Under the pieces are notes generated by a model. The model ran no database searches. It saw only the letters and a list, made by a program, of their open reading frames with translations, and was not told where the DNA came from. Position numbers and translations under genes: made by a program. From Prescottella sp. R16 (lineage in GTDB: Bacteria; Actinomycetota; Actinomycetes; Mycobacteriales; Mycobacteriaceae), in the NCBI RefSeq assembly GCF_030656875.1, contig NZ_CP130943.1:744001-808000 (forward strand): a stretch of DNA of 64,000 nt, written 5' to 3'. Of this stretch, positions 1-9,883 are shown piece by piece. How positions within the stretch are numbered: position 1 is the stretch's first letter; every line of letters starts with the position of its first letter.

Positions 1-2
1 CC

Positions 3-683
3 TCAGGCCGGGGCGCGGACGACCAGCGTCGTGCCGGGGAAGTAGGCGGCCAGTTCGCTGCGGGCCTGCTTGAGCGACGCGGTGCCGTAGCCCTGTTTGC
101 GGGCGTCGGGGGCCACCCAGATCGCGACGTCGACTTCGTTGCCGGCGAGTTCGCCGAACACCAGACCGACGCACGACGGCCGTTCTCCGGTGGTGCATTC
201 GGCAACGAACCAGGCCGCGGATTCGTCGTCCATGCGGGCGAGGCCGCTCGTGCGTTCCTGTTCGACACGGTCGGCGTCCCACGGTGTGCCGGTGTCGTCG
301 AGACGCTCGGTGGAGCGGGTTCGGAACAGGGCGGCGTCGGCGTCGGAATTCGTGAAGGGGCGCAGTCGAACTCCCGATCCGGTGCTGTACGGACGCTGTT
401 CGGGCAGCCATTGCAGGGTGGCGTCGAGATCTTCGAGTTCGGTGCGGATCCGGTCGCGCTCCTTGACGGTGAGCCGGTCGAAACGCAGGCCCAGCACGGC
501 TTCGGCGCAGTAGTCCGACGTGCCGAGCAGTTCGCGGACCGCGGTGACTGCGGCATCGCGATCCTTGCTCTCGACGATGGCGTCCAGGACCTCGTGACGC
601 CGGTCGAGCGCTTTCAGCAGTGCCGATGCGATCTCTCGTCGGTCGATCACCTGGTCGTGGTTCTTCACAGTCATGTGCGACAT
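3..683 (-). CDS. GNAT acetyltransferase with GyrA-like helical N-terminus
   Basis: Predicted 226-residue protein. Residues of roughly 10-85 (ALLKALDRRHEVLDAIVESK ... RIRTELEDL) resemble the coiled-coil segment of GyrA/ParC that follows the breakage-reunion core. The rest is a GNAT fold with the acetyl-CoA loop RKQGYG. I chose the ATG at 683 because GAGGAGG lies five bases upstream; longer starts lack a ribosome site. The protein stops soon after the strand following the acetyl-CoA loop (VVRAPA), earlier than most GNAT enzymes, so the C-terminus may be truncated or frameshifted at the window edge. The substrate is unknown. It is not obviously linked to the sterol genes that follow. Confidence 0.75.
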   Translation of the reverse strand: MSHMTVKNHDQVIDRREIASALLKALDRRHEVLDAIVESKDRDAAVTAVRELLGTSDYCAEAVLGLRFDRLTVKERDRIRTELEDLDATLQWLPEQRPYSTGSGVRLRPFTNSDADAALFRTRSTERLDDTGTPWDADRVEQERTSGLARMDDESAAWFVAECTTGERPSCVGLVFGELAGNEVDVAIWVAPDARKQGYGTASLKQARSELAAYFPGTTLVVRAPA

Positions 684-773
684 TCCTCCTCGGGACCGGG
701 CATGCCCGACTCCGGTGTGCCGGGCGTCGCCCACCATTATTCCCACGAATCCGCGGCGGGGGAGTGTCGTGCG

Positions 774-2439
<1,666 letters not shown>

Positions 2440-2459
2440 TCACTCTCTTCTTCGAAAAA

Positions 2460-2473
2460 TAGAACAGGTTCGA
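2460..2473 (-). promoter_or_regulatory. KstR operator, fadA5 side
   Basis: TAGAACAGGTTCGA fits the KstR consensus TNNAACNNGTTNNA at every fixed position. It lies 32 bases before fadA5 on the minus strand. KstR is the TetR-family repressor of upper cholesterol catabolism, released by 3-oxo-cholestenoyl-CoA-type ligands. A second site lies about 80 bases away beside cyp125. Confidence 0.85.
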
Positions 2474-2548
2474 GCTCTCCGGCAAGGGAAGTTTGGGCGG
2501 ATTTTTGCCGAGCCTTCCCGGGATCGGTGCTCTGTGATTCAATAGATA

Positions 2549-2562
2549 TAGAACGTGTTCCA
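2549..2562 (+). promoter_or_regulatory. KstR operator, cyp125 side
   Basis: TAGAACGTGTTCCA matches TNNAACNNGTTNNA exactly and sits 47 bases upstream of cyp125. Together with the site at 2460-2473 it gives each divergent gene its own operator. Confidence 0.88.
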
Positions 2563-2609
2563 CATTACTTCGCGCGTGGGCGCGAGGGCCGCGAGGGCAG
2601 GAGACATCA

Positions 2610-3860
2610 GTGGCGCAGCCCAATATTCCCGCAGGGTTCGACTTTACGGATCCTGACATCTACGCACACCGGCTTCCCATCGAGGAACTCGCCGAGGTCC
2701 GGCACACGGCCCCGGTGTTCTGGGTCGAGCAGCCCGACGGCGTCGGCGGATTCAACGACGGCGGGTACTGGCTGGTCACCAAGCACGAGGACGTCCGTGA
2801 CGTTTCGCAGCGCAGTGACGTGTTCTCGACGTACGAGAACACGGCCATTCCCCGGTTCGCCGACGACATTCCGCGCGAGAACATCGAGCTGCAGCGTTTC
2901 GTGCTGCTGAACAAGGATGCGCCGGAGCACACCAAGCTGCGCAAGCTCGTCTCCCGCGGCTTCACCCCGCGCGCCATCAACGGTCTGCGCAAGGAGCTCA
3001 CCGAGCGTTCGCATGCGATCGTCAAGGCCGCCGCCGAGGAGGGCAAGGGCGACTTCGTCACGCAGGTGGCGTGCGAGCTGCCGCTGCAGGCCATCGCCGA
3101 GCTCATCGGTGTGCCGCAGGAGGATCGCGGCAAGGTCTTCGACTGGTCCAACCAGATGACCGGCTACGACGATCCGGAACTCGACATCGATCCGACGCAG
3201 GCGTCGATGGAGATCCTGGGCTACGCCTACCAGATGGCGGAGGACCGGAAGGCCAACCCGCGCAACGACATCGTCACCTCGCTCATCGAGGCCGACGTCG
3301 ACGGCGAGGCGCTCAGCGCCGAGGAGTTCGGGTTCTTCGTCATCCTCCTCGCCGTCGCCGGCAACGAGACCACCCGTAACGCCATCACGCACGGCATGAA
3401 GGCGTTCATGGACAATCCGGAGCAGTGGGAGCTCTACAAGAAGGAGCGCCCGAAGACGTCGGCCGACGAGATCATCCGCTGGGCCACCCCGGTCGCCGCG
3501 TTCCAGCGCACCGCGCTCGAGGACACCGAGATCGGCGGCGTCGCGATCAAGAAGGGCCAGCGTGTGGTGATGAACTACATCTCGGCCAACTTCGACGAGG
3601 ACGTGTTCGAGAACCCGCACACGTTCGACATCACCCGCGACCCGAACCCGCACCTGTCGTTCGGTGGCACCGGCGCCCACTACTGCCTGGGCGCCAACCT
3701 GGCCCGCATGGAGATCGATCTGATCTTCAACGCGATCGCCGAGTTCCTGCCGGACATCGTCGAGGCCGGCGATCCGCGTCGTCTGCGGTCGGGCTGGCTC
3801 AACGGCATCAAGGAGTACCAGGTCGACTACAAGACCGGTGGTTGCCCGGTCGCGCACTAG
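2610..3860 (+). CDS. cyp125: Steroid C26/C27-monooxygenase CYP125
   Basis: 416-residue cytochrome P450 that starts cholesterol side-chain breakdown by oxidising the terminal methyl carbon of cholesterol or cholest-4-en-3-one. The oxygen-activating I-helix motif AGNETTRN is near residues 250-257, the ExxR pair is in EIIRW, and the haem ligand is Cys359 in FGGTGAHYCLG. Divergence from fadA5 with shared KstR sites is the conserved CYP125 context. Electrons may come from FdxD at 20.8 kb, but the partner is not proved by sequence. A strong hairpin follows the stop codon. Confidence 0.95.
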   Translation: MAQPNIPAGFDFTDPDIYAHRLPIEELAEVRHTAPVFWVEQPDGVGGFNDGGYWLVTKHEDVRDVSQRSDVFSTYENTAIPRFADDIPRENIELQRFVLLNKDAPEHTKLRKLVSRGFTPRAINGLRKELTERSHAIVKAAAEEGKGDFVTQVACELPLQAIAELIGVPQEDRGKVFDWSNQMTGYDDPELDIDPTQASMEILGYAYQMAEDRKANPRNDIVTSLIEADVDGEALSAEEFGFFVILLAVAGNETTRNAITHGMKAFMDNPEQWELYKKERPKTSADEIIRWATPVAAFQRTALEDTEIGGVAIKKGQRVVMNYISANFDEDVFENPHTFDITRDPNPHLSFGGTGAHYCLGANLARMEIDLIFNAIAEFLPDIVEAGDPRRLRSGWLNGIKEYQVDYKTGGCPVAH

Positions 3861-3872
3861 CCGATCGCGCAT

Positions 3873-3913
3873 CACGAGAGCCCGGTTCCGTCCCTCGGAA
3901 CCGGGCTCTCGTG
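3873..3913 (+). terminator. Terminator after cyp125
   Basis: Inverted repeat with 18-base arms (CACGAGAGCCCGGTTCCG and its complement) around a 5-base loop, 12 bases after the cyp125 stop. No long U tract follows, which is usual in actinobacteria. Confidence 0.8.
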
Positions 3914-3936
3914 CTGTACGGGCCTAGGATCGGGGC

Positions 3937-4128
3937 ATGACGATGCTCCCGAGCGCCATCGGCAAGCCCGCCACCCGGGCGCTGCAGCAGGCCGGTATCA
4001 CCACGCTCGATTCCGTCGCGCGACACTCCGCGAAGGATCTGCTCGCGCTGCACGGTGTGGGCCCCAAGGCGATCCGGATTCTCACCGAATCGCTTGCCGA
4101 GCACGGGCTGGCATTCCGAGAATTCTAG
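3937..4128 (+). CDS. Small helix-hairpin-helix protein
   Basis: 63 residues. LLALHGVGPKAIRIL is a helix-hairpin-helix motif (GVGPKAI), of the kind found in RNA polymerase alpha C-terminal domains and DNA-repair proteins, preceded by an ALQQAGITTLDSVA helix. It therefore probably binds DNA or is a stand-alone alpha-CTD-like domain. TAGGAT lies eight bases before the ATG, so the mRNA is probably leaderless. It is isolated between two terminators, and nothing ties it to sterol metabolism. Function unknown. Confidence 0.75.
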   Translation: MTMLPSAIGKPATRALQQAGITTLDSVARHSAKDLLALHGVGPKAIRILTESLAEHGLAFREF

Positions 4129-4135
4129 GCAAGAG

Positions 4136-4179
4136 CACGGTAGGGGCGGTCACCGGATCCGGTGACCGCCCCTACCGTG
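4136..4179. terminator. Bidirectional terminator, 44-base palindrome
   Basis: Perfect palindrome centred on GGATCC, with arms beginning CACGGTAGGGGCGGTCACC. It sits between the convergent HhH gene and the NTF2-fold gene, so it can end both transcripts. Confidence 0.85.
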
Positions 4180-4192
4180 TTGTCCGGGGGAC

Positions 4193-4612
4193 TCAGATCT
4201 TCTGCAGCGTTTTCATGGCCCGCTCGACCTCCCAGAACGCGCGCAGCGACTGTAGTTTTCCGTCGGCGTTCACGCGGTAGACGAACACGCCTTCGGCGTC
4301 GATACGGTTGCCGGCCATGACGGTTCTGATCGAGCCGATGTTGACGAGTTCGTCGCCGCACACCAGCGAGTCGTTCACGATGAACTCGAGCGAGTCGGTG
4401 TTGGCGATGGTCATGTCGTAGAACTTCGAGATCGCCTCGCGGCCGTGATGCCCCTTGCCCTCGGGGTCGAAGCCGGACGGGCCGACGGGATCCTCGACCC
4501 AGCCGTCCTCGGCGAACAGGTCGAGCCATTCCTCCTTGCGTTTCCCGCTCGCGGCGGCCTGCGAGGCCTTCGCGGCGATCCGCGCCGGGTGCTCGGTTCC
4601 GGTGGTCGTCAT
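4193..4612 (-). CDS. NTF2-fold (SnoaL/ketosteroid isomerase-like) protein
   Basis: 139 residues with the cone-shaped NTF2 fold pattern: N-terminal helix, WLDLFAEDGWVEDPVGP, GREAISKFYD, then strands ending in LRAFWEVERAM. Homologous folds catalyse isomerisation, hydration or cyclisation of polyketides and steroids. It is the last gene of the minus-strand DUF35-ltp4-ltp3-LLM operon, nine bases after the LLM gene, so a role on a sterol-derived CoA ester is plausible. The catalytic residues of true ketosteroid isomerases cannot be assigned with confidence here. Confidence 0.8.
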   Translation of the reverse strand: MTTTGTEHPARIAAKASQAAASGKRKEEWLDLFAEDGWVEDPVGPSGFDPEGKGHHGREAISKFYDMTIANTDSLEFIVNDSLVCGDELVNIGSIRTVMAGNRIDAEGVFVYRVNADGKLQSLRAFWEVERAMKTLQKI

Positions 4613-4621
4613 ACCGTGCTC

Positions 4622-5485
4622 CTACTTGATGTACTGGTCGGCGAACTTGCGCAGCGAGTCCTGTTTTGCCTCGACGGGGGCATCGAAGCCGAGGCCGTCG
4701 AAGATCCACGGGACGACGATGCTGTCGGTGACGCCGGCGTCGGCGAGTTCGGCGTAGCCGTCCTTGCCGAACCGGTCGATGCACACGGCCTGGATCTCGA
4801 ACGGCAGGTCGGCGCGGCCGTATTCGGCGCGCAGCTCCTTCAGCCGGGCCATCGTGGTGACGAGGTCGTCGAACTTCATCATCGCCGACGTCCAGCCGTC
4901 GCCGACGCGGGCCGCGCGTTTCAGGGCCACCTCGGTGTGTCCGCCGACGTAGAACGGCACCGGCTTGCTGGGGGCGGGGCTGATCTGCAGACGGTCGAAG
5001 TCGAAGAACTCGCCGTGATATTCGACCATGCCGCCGTCGAGGACGAGCTTGATGATGTCGATCATCTCGTCGACACGGGCGCCCCGCTTCTTGTAGGGCT
5101 GGCCACACCACTCGAATTCCTCGGGTGCCCAGCCGATTCCGACACCGAAACCGAACCGGTTGCCGGTCAGGTTGGCGACCGACCCCACCTGGCGGGCGAG
5201 GAGCAGCGGGTTGCGGGAACCCAGCTTGAGCACGTTCGTGTAGAAGCCGATCGTGCTGGTGACGGCACCCATGGCGGCCGCCGCGATCAACGGGTCCACC
5301 CACGGCGTCTCGGCATTCCACATGCGCGAGCCGTCGGGCGTGTACGGGTAGTCCGCGGCGGCCGTCTCCATGAAGAACAGGGAGTCGGGCAGGGCGACGT
5401 TCGCGAACCCGCATTCCTCCGCCGTCTTCGCCAGTGCCGTCAACTGATCCAGCGGGCTCATCGCGATACCGACTGTGAACTTCAT
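4622..5485 (-). CDS. LLM-class flavin/F420-dependent oxidoreductase
   Basis: 287-residue TIM-barrel enzyme of the luciferase-like monooxygenase class. Recognisable parts are IGFYTNVLKLGSRNPLLLARQVGSVANLTGNRFGFGVGIGW and FYVGGHTEVALKRAARVGDGW. In actinobacteria this class mostly uses coenzyme F420 rather than FMN. I chose the ATG at 5485 (MKFTVGIAMSP), the usual first strand of the barrel. It lies 14 bases after ltp3 in the putative KstR operon. The exact reaction is unknown; oxidation or reduction of a sterol intermediate is inferred from position only. Confidence 0.85.
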   Translation of the reverse strand: MKFTVGIAMSPLDQLTALAKTAEECGFANVALPDSLFFMETAAADYPYTPDGSRMWNAETPWVDPLIAAAAMGAVTSTIGFYTNVLKLGSRNPLLLARQVGSVANLTGNRFGFGVGIGWAPEEFEWCGQPYKKRGARVDEMIDIIKLVLDGGMVEYHGEFFDFDRLQISPAPSKPVPFYVGGHTEVALKRAARVGDGWTSAMMKFDDLVTTMARLKELRAEYGRADLPFEIQAVCIDRFGKDGYAELADAGVTDSIVVPWIFDGLGFDAPVEAKQDSLRKFADQYIK

Positions 5486-5499
5486 GGGGGTGAACCTTC

Positions 5500-6675
5500 C
5501 TAGTTGGTGGGGCGGTCGGAGCCGACCACCCACATCGCGAAGTACTGCGAACCGCCACCGTAGGCGTGACCGAATGCCTTACGGGCGCCGTCGATCTGAT
5601 GGTCGCCGGCACGTTCCATCACCTGCATCGCCGACTCCGCGTAGCGGATCATGCCGGACGCGCCGATCGGGTTCGACGACAGCACGCCGCCGGACGCGTT
5701 GACCGGCAGCCGCCCCCCGATCGCCGTTTCGCCGGCCTCGGTGAACTTCCAGCCCTCGCCCTCGGGTACGAAGCCGAGGTTCTCGAGCCACATCGGCTCG
5801 AACCACGAGAACGGCACGTAGATCTCCGCCGCGTCGATCTCGGTCAGCGGATCGGTGATGCCCGCGGCCTTCCACAGCGCGGCGGAGGCGTCGCGTCCGG
5901 CCTGCGGGTTGGCGACGTTGCGGCCCGCGTACGACAGCGGTTCGGTGCGCATCGAGGTCGCGTGGATCCAGGCGACCTTGCGGCCCTCGGAGAGGACGGC
6001 CTCTGCTGCGTCCTCGTTGCCGATGACGATGGCGCAGGCGCCGTCCGACGACGGGCACGTCTCGTCGAAACGGATGGGGTCCCACAACATTTGGGACGCC
6101 ATCACCGACTCGACGGTGATGTCGGGCTGCTTGAGGTGCGCGTACGGGTTCATCGCACCGTTGCGGCGGTCCTTGACGGCGACCATCGCACCGATGTGGT
6201 CGGGTGCGCCCGAGCGGCGGATGTACGAACGGACGTGCGGTGCGAAGAAGCCGCCGGCACCTGCGCCGACCGGCATCGTGAACGGCACCGGCGTCGACAG
6301 CGCCCACATCGCATTGGACTCGGACTGCTTCTCCCAGGACACCGCGAGCACGCGCTTGTGGATGCCTGCCTGCACCATGCTGGCCGCGACGTTGCCGGTC
6401 GAGGCACCGACCGATCCGGCCGTGTGCACGCGCAGCAGCGGCTTCCCGTTCGCGCCCAAGGCGTCCGACATCGACAGCTCCGGCATCATCGAGCCCTCGA
6501 ACAGGTCGGGGGCCTTGCCGATGACGATGGCGTCGATGTCGTCCCAGCCGACGTGGGCGTCGGCCATCGCCCGGTCGACCGCCTCTCGGATCAGGCCGGC
6601 CATGGTGACGTCGTGTCGTTTGGCGACGTAGTAGGTCTGTCCGGTGCCGAGGACAGCGGCAAGTTGCTTGCCCAT
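5500..6675 (-). CDS. ltp3: Thiolase-fold lipid-transfer protein Ltp3 (steroid aldolase type)
   Basis: 391-residue thiolase-superfamily protein without the acylated cysteine of true thiolases; the equivalent region reads HTAGSVGASTGNVAAS. Conserved C-terminal elements are NASGGVLSSNPIGASGMIRYAESAMQV and FGHAYGGGSQYFAMW. Ltp3 and Ltp4 of R. rhodochrous have been reported as necessary for side-chain breakdown of C-24-branched sterols and are viewed as aldol-lyases. The order DUF35 protein, ltp4, ltp3 matches Rv3521-Rv3523. It starts one base after the ltp4 stop, so the two are translationally coupled and likely form one complex. Confidence 0.87.
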   Translation of the reverse strand: MGKQLAAVLGTGQTYYVAKRHDVTMAGLIREAVDRAMADAHVGWDDIDAIVIGKAPDLFEGSMMPELSMSDALGANGKPLLRVHTAGSVGASTGNVAASMVQAGIHKRVLAVSWEKQSESNAMWALSTPVPFTMPVGAGAGGFFAPHVRSYIRRSGAPDHIGAMVAVKDRRNGAMNPYAHLKQPDITVESVMASQMLWDPIRFDETCPSSDGACAIVIGNEDAAEAVLSEGRKVAWIHATSMRTEPLSYAGRNVANPQAGRDASAALWKAAGITDPLTEIDAAEIYVPFSWFEPMWLENLGFVPEGEGWKFTEAGETAIGGRLPVNASGGVLSSNPIGASGMIRYAESAMQVMERAGDHQIDGARKAFGHAYGGGSQYFAMWVVGSDRPTN

Positions 6676-6676
6676 A

Positions 6677-7741
6677 TCAGTTGCGTCCTTCCATGACGGC
6701 GACCAGGTTCTGCTGCAGCACAGGGCCACTGGTGGCGTGGGCGAGAGTGCGCTGGGCGGCACCGCTGAAGATCTGTCGGGCCGCGTGCCCGATGCGTTCG
6801 AGGCCGGCGGCGAACATCGGGTTGCCGGTGAGCGGTCCGCCCGACGGGTTGACGGTGGTGGCGTCGGTCAGGCCGATCGCCTCGCGCAGGATGATCTCCT
6901 GGTGGGTGAACGGAGCGTGCAGTTCGGCGACGTCGATGCTCGACACGTCGCCGCCGGTCGCGGCCCGGGCCGCGGCGGCGGTGGACGGCGACACGGTCAG
7001 GTCGCGCGACCCGATGTTCGGCGAGTCGATGCGGTGTTCGATACCGGTGATCCACGCCGGACGCTCGCACAGTTCACGGGCGCGGTCGCCGCGGGCCAGG
7101 ACGATCGCGGCCGCGCCGTCGGTGATCGGTGCACAGTCGTGTGCGCGCAGCGGGTCGGCCACGAACGCACTGCCGAGGAGGCTGTCGATGTCGACGTCCC
7201 CGGAGATCTGCGCGTCGGGGTCGGATTTCGCGGCGGCACGGCTGCGCTGCGCGATCCGTGCCATGTCCTCGGCGGTCCACTTGCCCGCGTCGAGTCCGAG
7301 GCGGGCCTGCAGGCCCGCGACCGAAACGGAATCCGGCCACAGCGGCGACACCAGGTACGGGTCCATCTGCATCGCGAGGATCTGACGCAGGTTACCGGCC
7401 GACGACTTGCCGAACCCGTACACGAGGGCGGTGTCGACCTCACCGGTCATGATCTTGACCCAGGCCTCGTACAACGCCCAGGCGGCGTCCATCTCGACGT
7501 GTGACTCGTTGATCGGAGGCACGGCACCGATCGAGTCGATCGCGGAGATGAACGAGAAGGACCGGCCGGCGAGGTAGTCGGACGATCCGGAACACCAGAA
7601 GCCGATGTCGGACTTGGTGATTCCGAGGGTGGAGTACAGCTCCTGGAAACAGGGGACGAGCATCTCGGTACCGTTGGTGGTGCCGGTGGTCTCGCGCACA
7701 TGGGGGGCCTGTGCGAAGCCGACGACTGCAATGTCTGTCAT
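6677..7741 (-). CDS. ltp4: Thiolase-fold lipid-transfer protein Ltp4 (steroid aldolase type)
   Basis: 354-residue thiolase-superfamily protein, starting MTDIAVVGFAQAPH. The nucleophile loop is INESHVEMDAAWALYEAW with no reactive cysteine, while NPSGGPLTGNPMFAAGLERIGHAARQI is retained, which is the pattern of retro-aldolase members such as Ltp2. The length equals that of Rv3522. It lies between the tandem DUF35 protein and ltp3. Ltp2-type enzymes need a DUF35 partner for activity, and the neighbouring two-domain DUF35 protein is the obvious candidate. The aldolase role is known for relatives and inferred here. Confidence 0.87.
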   Translation of the reverse strand: MTDIAVVGFAQAPHVRETTGTTNGTEMLVPCFQELYSTLGITKSDIGFWCSGSSDYLAGRSFSFISAIDSIGAVPPINESHVEMDAAWALYEAWVKIMTGEVDTALVYGFGKSSAGNLRQILAMQMDPYLVSPLWPDSVSVAGLQARLGLDAGKWTAEDMARIAQRSRAAAKSDPDAQISGDVDIDSLLGSAFVADPLRAHDCAPITDGAAAIVLARGDRARELCERPAWITGIEHRIDSPNIGSRDLTVSPSTAAAARAATGGDVSSIDVAELHAPFTHQEIILREAIGLTDATTVNPSGGPLTGNPMFAAGLERIGHAARQIFSGAAQRTLAHATSGPVLQQNLVAVMEGRN

Positions 7742-7754
7742 GGTCTCGAGGCTC

Positions 7755-8732
7755 CTAGAGGTGATGCTTGTAGGTGTCGTAGTCCGCGTCCGGCTCACCG
7801 CTCGGGCGGAAGTGGGAGATGTTGCGGAGCGAGTACTCCCACTCCTCCTTCGGGCGCCACACGGCCTCGACCCGCATGCCCATGCGGACCTCGGAGGCGT
7901 CGACCTCGAGGAGCAGGTGCAGGAACGGGATGTCCGCACCGTCGAGGACGATGTACGCCGCCACGTAGGGCGGCTTGATCTGCTGGCCCAGGAACGGGAC
8001 GTTGACGATGCAGAACGTGGTGACGGTGCCCTTGTCGGACACCTCCACCTGTTCCTTGGTGGGGACGCCGTCGGTGGGGTTCGAGCCGCGCGGCGGGACG
8101 TACACCTTGCCGTTCGCGTCGGTGCGGCCGCCGATGACCTTGCCCTCCATCAGGCCGCGCAGGTAGTAGCTCTCCTCGAACGACGCGGTGTGCGTGTAGT
8201 GCAGGTCGATCGGCGTGACGATCTGGGTGACCGGTTCACCGTCGGAAGCCGCTGCGGCCGGGGAGGATTCGCCTTCGCCGGGCTCGAAGCACGCGATGTC
8301 GCGGATGTGCCCGGTGCGGTCGTCGGCCCAGCGGACCCGCACCCGCATGCCCGTGCTCATCGCGTCGGGGGAACCGGCGTCCACGGCGTGCAGGATCGAG
8401 GTGTCGGCGCCGTCGAGCTGCACGAGCGCCCATGCGAACGGGTGCGTCAGTGGCTGGCCCTCGATGGGTTCGGGCATCCACGACCAGCTGACGACCGTGC
8501 CGGTGTCGGCGACGTCGACGAAGTCGGTCATCGGTTCGTGTGTCGCCGGATCGAACTCCGGGGGCGGCACGTGGACACGGCCGTCGGAACTGCGAGCGCC
8601 CACCACCTTCCGGTCACGCAGGCCTGTCACGAAGGCTCCGATGGTGGGGCCGACGGAACGGGTGTAGTCGAATTTCAGATTTAGAGGCGCTCTCAGCGGC
8701 TGTTCGGCCACGGCGCTATCCGTAGGGGTCAC
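7755..8732 (-). CDS. Tandem DUF35/OB-fold protein, Rv3521-like partner of Ltp3/Ltp4
   Basis: About 325 residues with two copies of the same OB-fold unit. Copy 1 has TGTVVSWSWMPEP, PFAWALVQLDGADTSILHAV and MRVRVRWADD. Copy 2 has KGTVTTFCIVNVPF, PPYVAAYIVLDGADIPFLHLL and MRVEAVWRPK. DUF35 domains position acyl-CoA substrates for thiolase-fold aldolases, as in ChsH2-Ltp2. I used the GTG at 8732; a GTG at 8711 is also possible and neither has a strong ribosome site. The KstR site ends nine bases before the first, so leaderless translation or the later start are options. It is the first gene of its operon. Confidence 0.82.
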   Translation of the reverse strand: MTPTDSAVAEQPLRAPLNLKFDYTRSVGPTIGAFVTGLRDRKVVGARSSDGRVHVPPPEFDPATHEPMTDFVDVADTGTVVSWSWMPEPIEGQPLTHPFAWALVQLDGADTSILHAVDAGSPDAMSTGMRVRVRWADDRTGHIRDIACFEPGEGESSPAAAASDGEPVTQIVTPIDLHYTHTASFEESYYLRGLMEGKVIGGRTDANGKVYVPPRGSNPTDGVPTKEQVEVSDKGTVTTFCIVNVPFLGQQIKPPYVAAYIVLDGADIPFLHLLLEVDASEVRMGMRVEAVWRPKEEWEYSLRNISHFRPSGEPDADYDTYKHHL

Positions 8733-8740
8733 GAATCGAG

Positions 8741-8754
8741 TAGAACAGGTTCTT
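8741..8754. promoter_or_regulatory. KstR operator between DUF35/ltp operon and LLM gene
   Basis: TAGAACAGGTTCTT fits TNNAACNNGTTNNA except the last base, and its core AGAAC/GTTCT is symmetric. It lies in the 83-base divergent gap, so it can control both directions. Confidence 0.8.
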
Positions 8755-8815
8755 ATTATTGTGGCAAGGGTCACGTTCGTGACGCCGCGGATGTGGGAAA
8801 ACACGGAGGCAGGCA

Positions 8816-9856
8816 ATGAAGCTGGGGTTACAACTCGGGTACTGGGGCGCGCAGCCGCCGGCCAACGCTCAGGAACTCGTTGCAGAAGCGGATCGGTCGG
8901 GGTTCGACGCGGTCTTCTCCGCCGAGTCGTGGGGCAACGACGCGTTCACCCCGCTGGCGTGGTGGGGGTCGAGCACCGAGAACGTCCGACTGGGTACGTC
9001 CGTCGCGCAGATGTCGGCGCGGACGCCCACCAACTGCGCGATGCACGCCCTCACCCTCGATCATCTGTCGGGCGGTCGTGCGATCCTCGGGCTGGGAGTG
9101 TCCGGGCCGCAGGTCGTCGAGGGCTGGTACGGGCAGCCGTTCGCCAAGCCCCTCGCCCGTACCCGCGAGTACGTCGGGGTCGTGCGTCAGGTGCTCGCGC
9201 GTGAAGGTGCCGTGCGTAGCGACGGACCGCACTATCCGTTGCCGTACACCGGCCCCGGATCGCTGGGCCTCGGCAAGCCGCTCAAACCGATCACACATCC
9301 ACTGCGTGCGGACCTGCCGATCTGGCTCGGTGCCGAGGGGCCGAAGAACGTCGCGTTGACGGCGGAGATCGCCGACGGTTGGCTCGCGATCTACTACACG
9401 CCGCGTCTGGCGCCGATGTACAACGAGTGGCTCGACGAGGGATTCGCGCGGCCGGGGGCACGCCGCAGCCGCGCCGACTTCGAGATCGCCGCGACGTGCC
9501 AGGTGATCGTGACCGACGACCGGCAGGCCGAGATCGACAGGCACAAGCCGTTCACGGCCCTCTACGTCGGCGGCATGGGTGCGGCGGAGATGAACTTCCA
9601 CGCCCAGGTGTACACCCGGATGGGCTACGGCGACGAGGTCGCCGAGATCCAGAAGCTGTTCCTGTCCGGACGCAAGGACGAGGCCGCCGCGATCGTCCCC
9701 GACGAGATGGTCACCGACACCATGATCGTCGGCAACATCGACGAGGTGCGCGAGCAGGTGAAGGTATGGGAGGACGCCGGTGTCACGATGCTGTTGGTGA
9801 CGTGCCGCGACGTCGAGCACATGCGGCAGCTGGCGGCGGCGGTCGGGACGGCCTGA
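8816..9856 (+). CDS. F420-dependent LLM oxidoreductase, Rv3520c-like
   Basis: 346-residue luciferase-like monooxygenase-class TIM barrel. It starts MKLGLQLGYWG with a ribosome site (GGAGGCAGG) upstream, and contains LTLDHLSGGRAILGLGVSGPQVVEGWYGQPF and LPIWLGAEGPKNVALTAEIADGW. Length and divergence from the DUF35 gene match Rv3520c, an F420-type enzyme in the M. tuberculosis KstR regulon. It is a different subfamily from the LLM gene at 4.6 kb. The substrate is not established, but a CoA ester of a sterol side chain is plausible from context. Confidence 0.87.
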   Translation: MKLGLQLGYWGAQPPANAQELVAEADRSGFDAVFSAESWGNDAFTPLAWWGSSTENVRLGTSVAQMSARTPTNCAMHALTLDHLSGGRAILGLGVSGPQVVEGWYGQPFAKPLARTREYVGVVRQVLAREGAVRSDGPHYPLPYTGPGSLGLGKPLKPITHPLRADLPIWLGAEGPKNVALTAEIADGWLAIYYTPRLAPMYNEWLDEGFARPGARRSRADFEIAATCQVIVTDDRQAEIDRHKPFTALYVGGMGAAEMNFHAQVYTRMGYGDEVAEIQKLFLSGRKDEAAAIVPDEMVTDTMIVGNIDEVREQVKVWEDAGVTMLLVTCRDVEHMRQLAAAVGTA

Positions 9857-9883
9857 CCCGGTACGAGAAGTCCAGAGGAGCCG

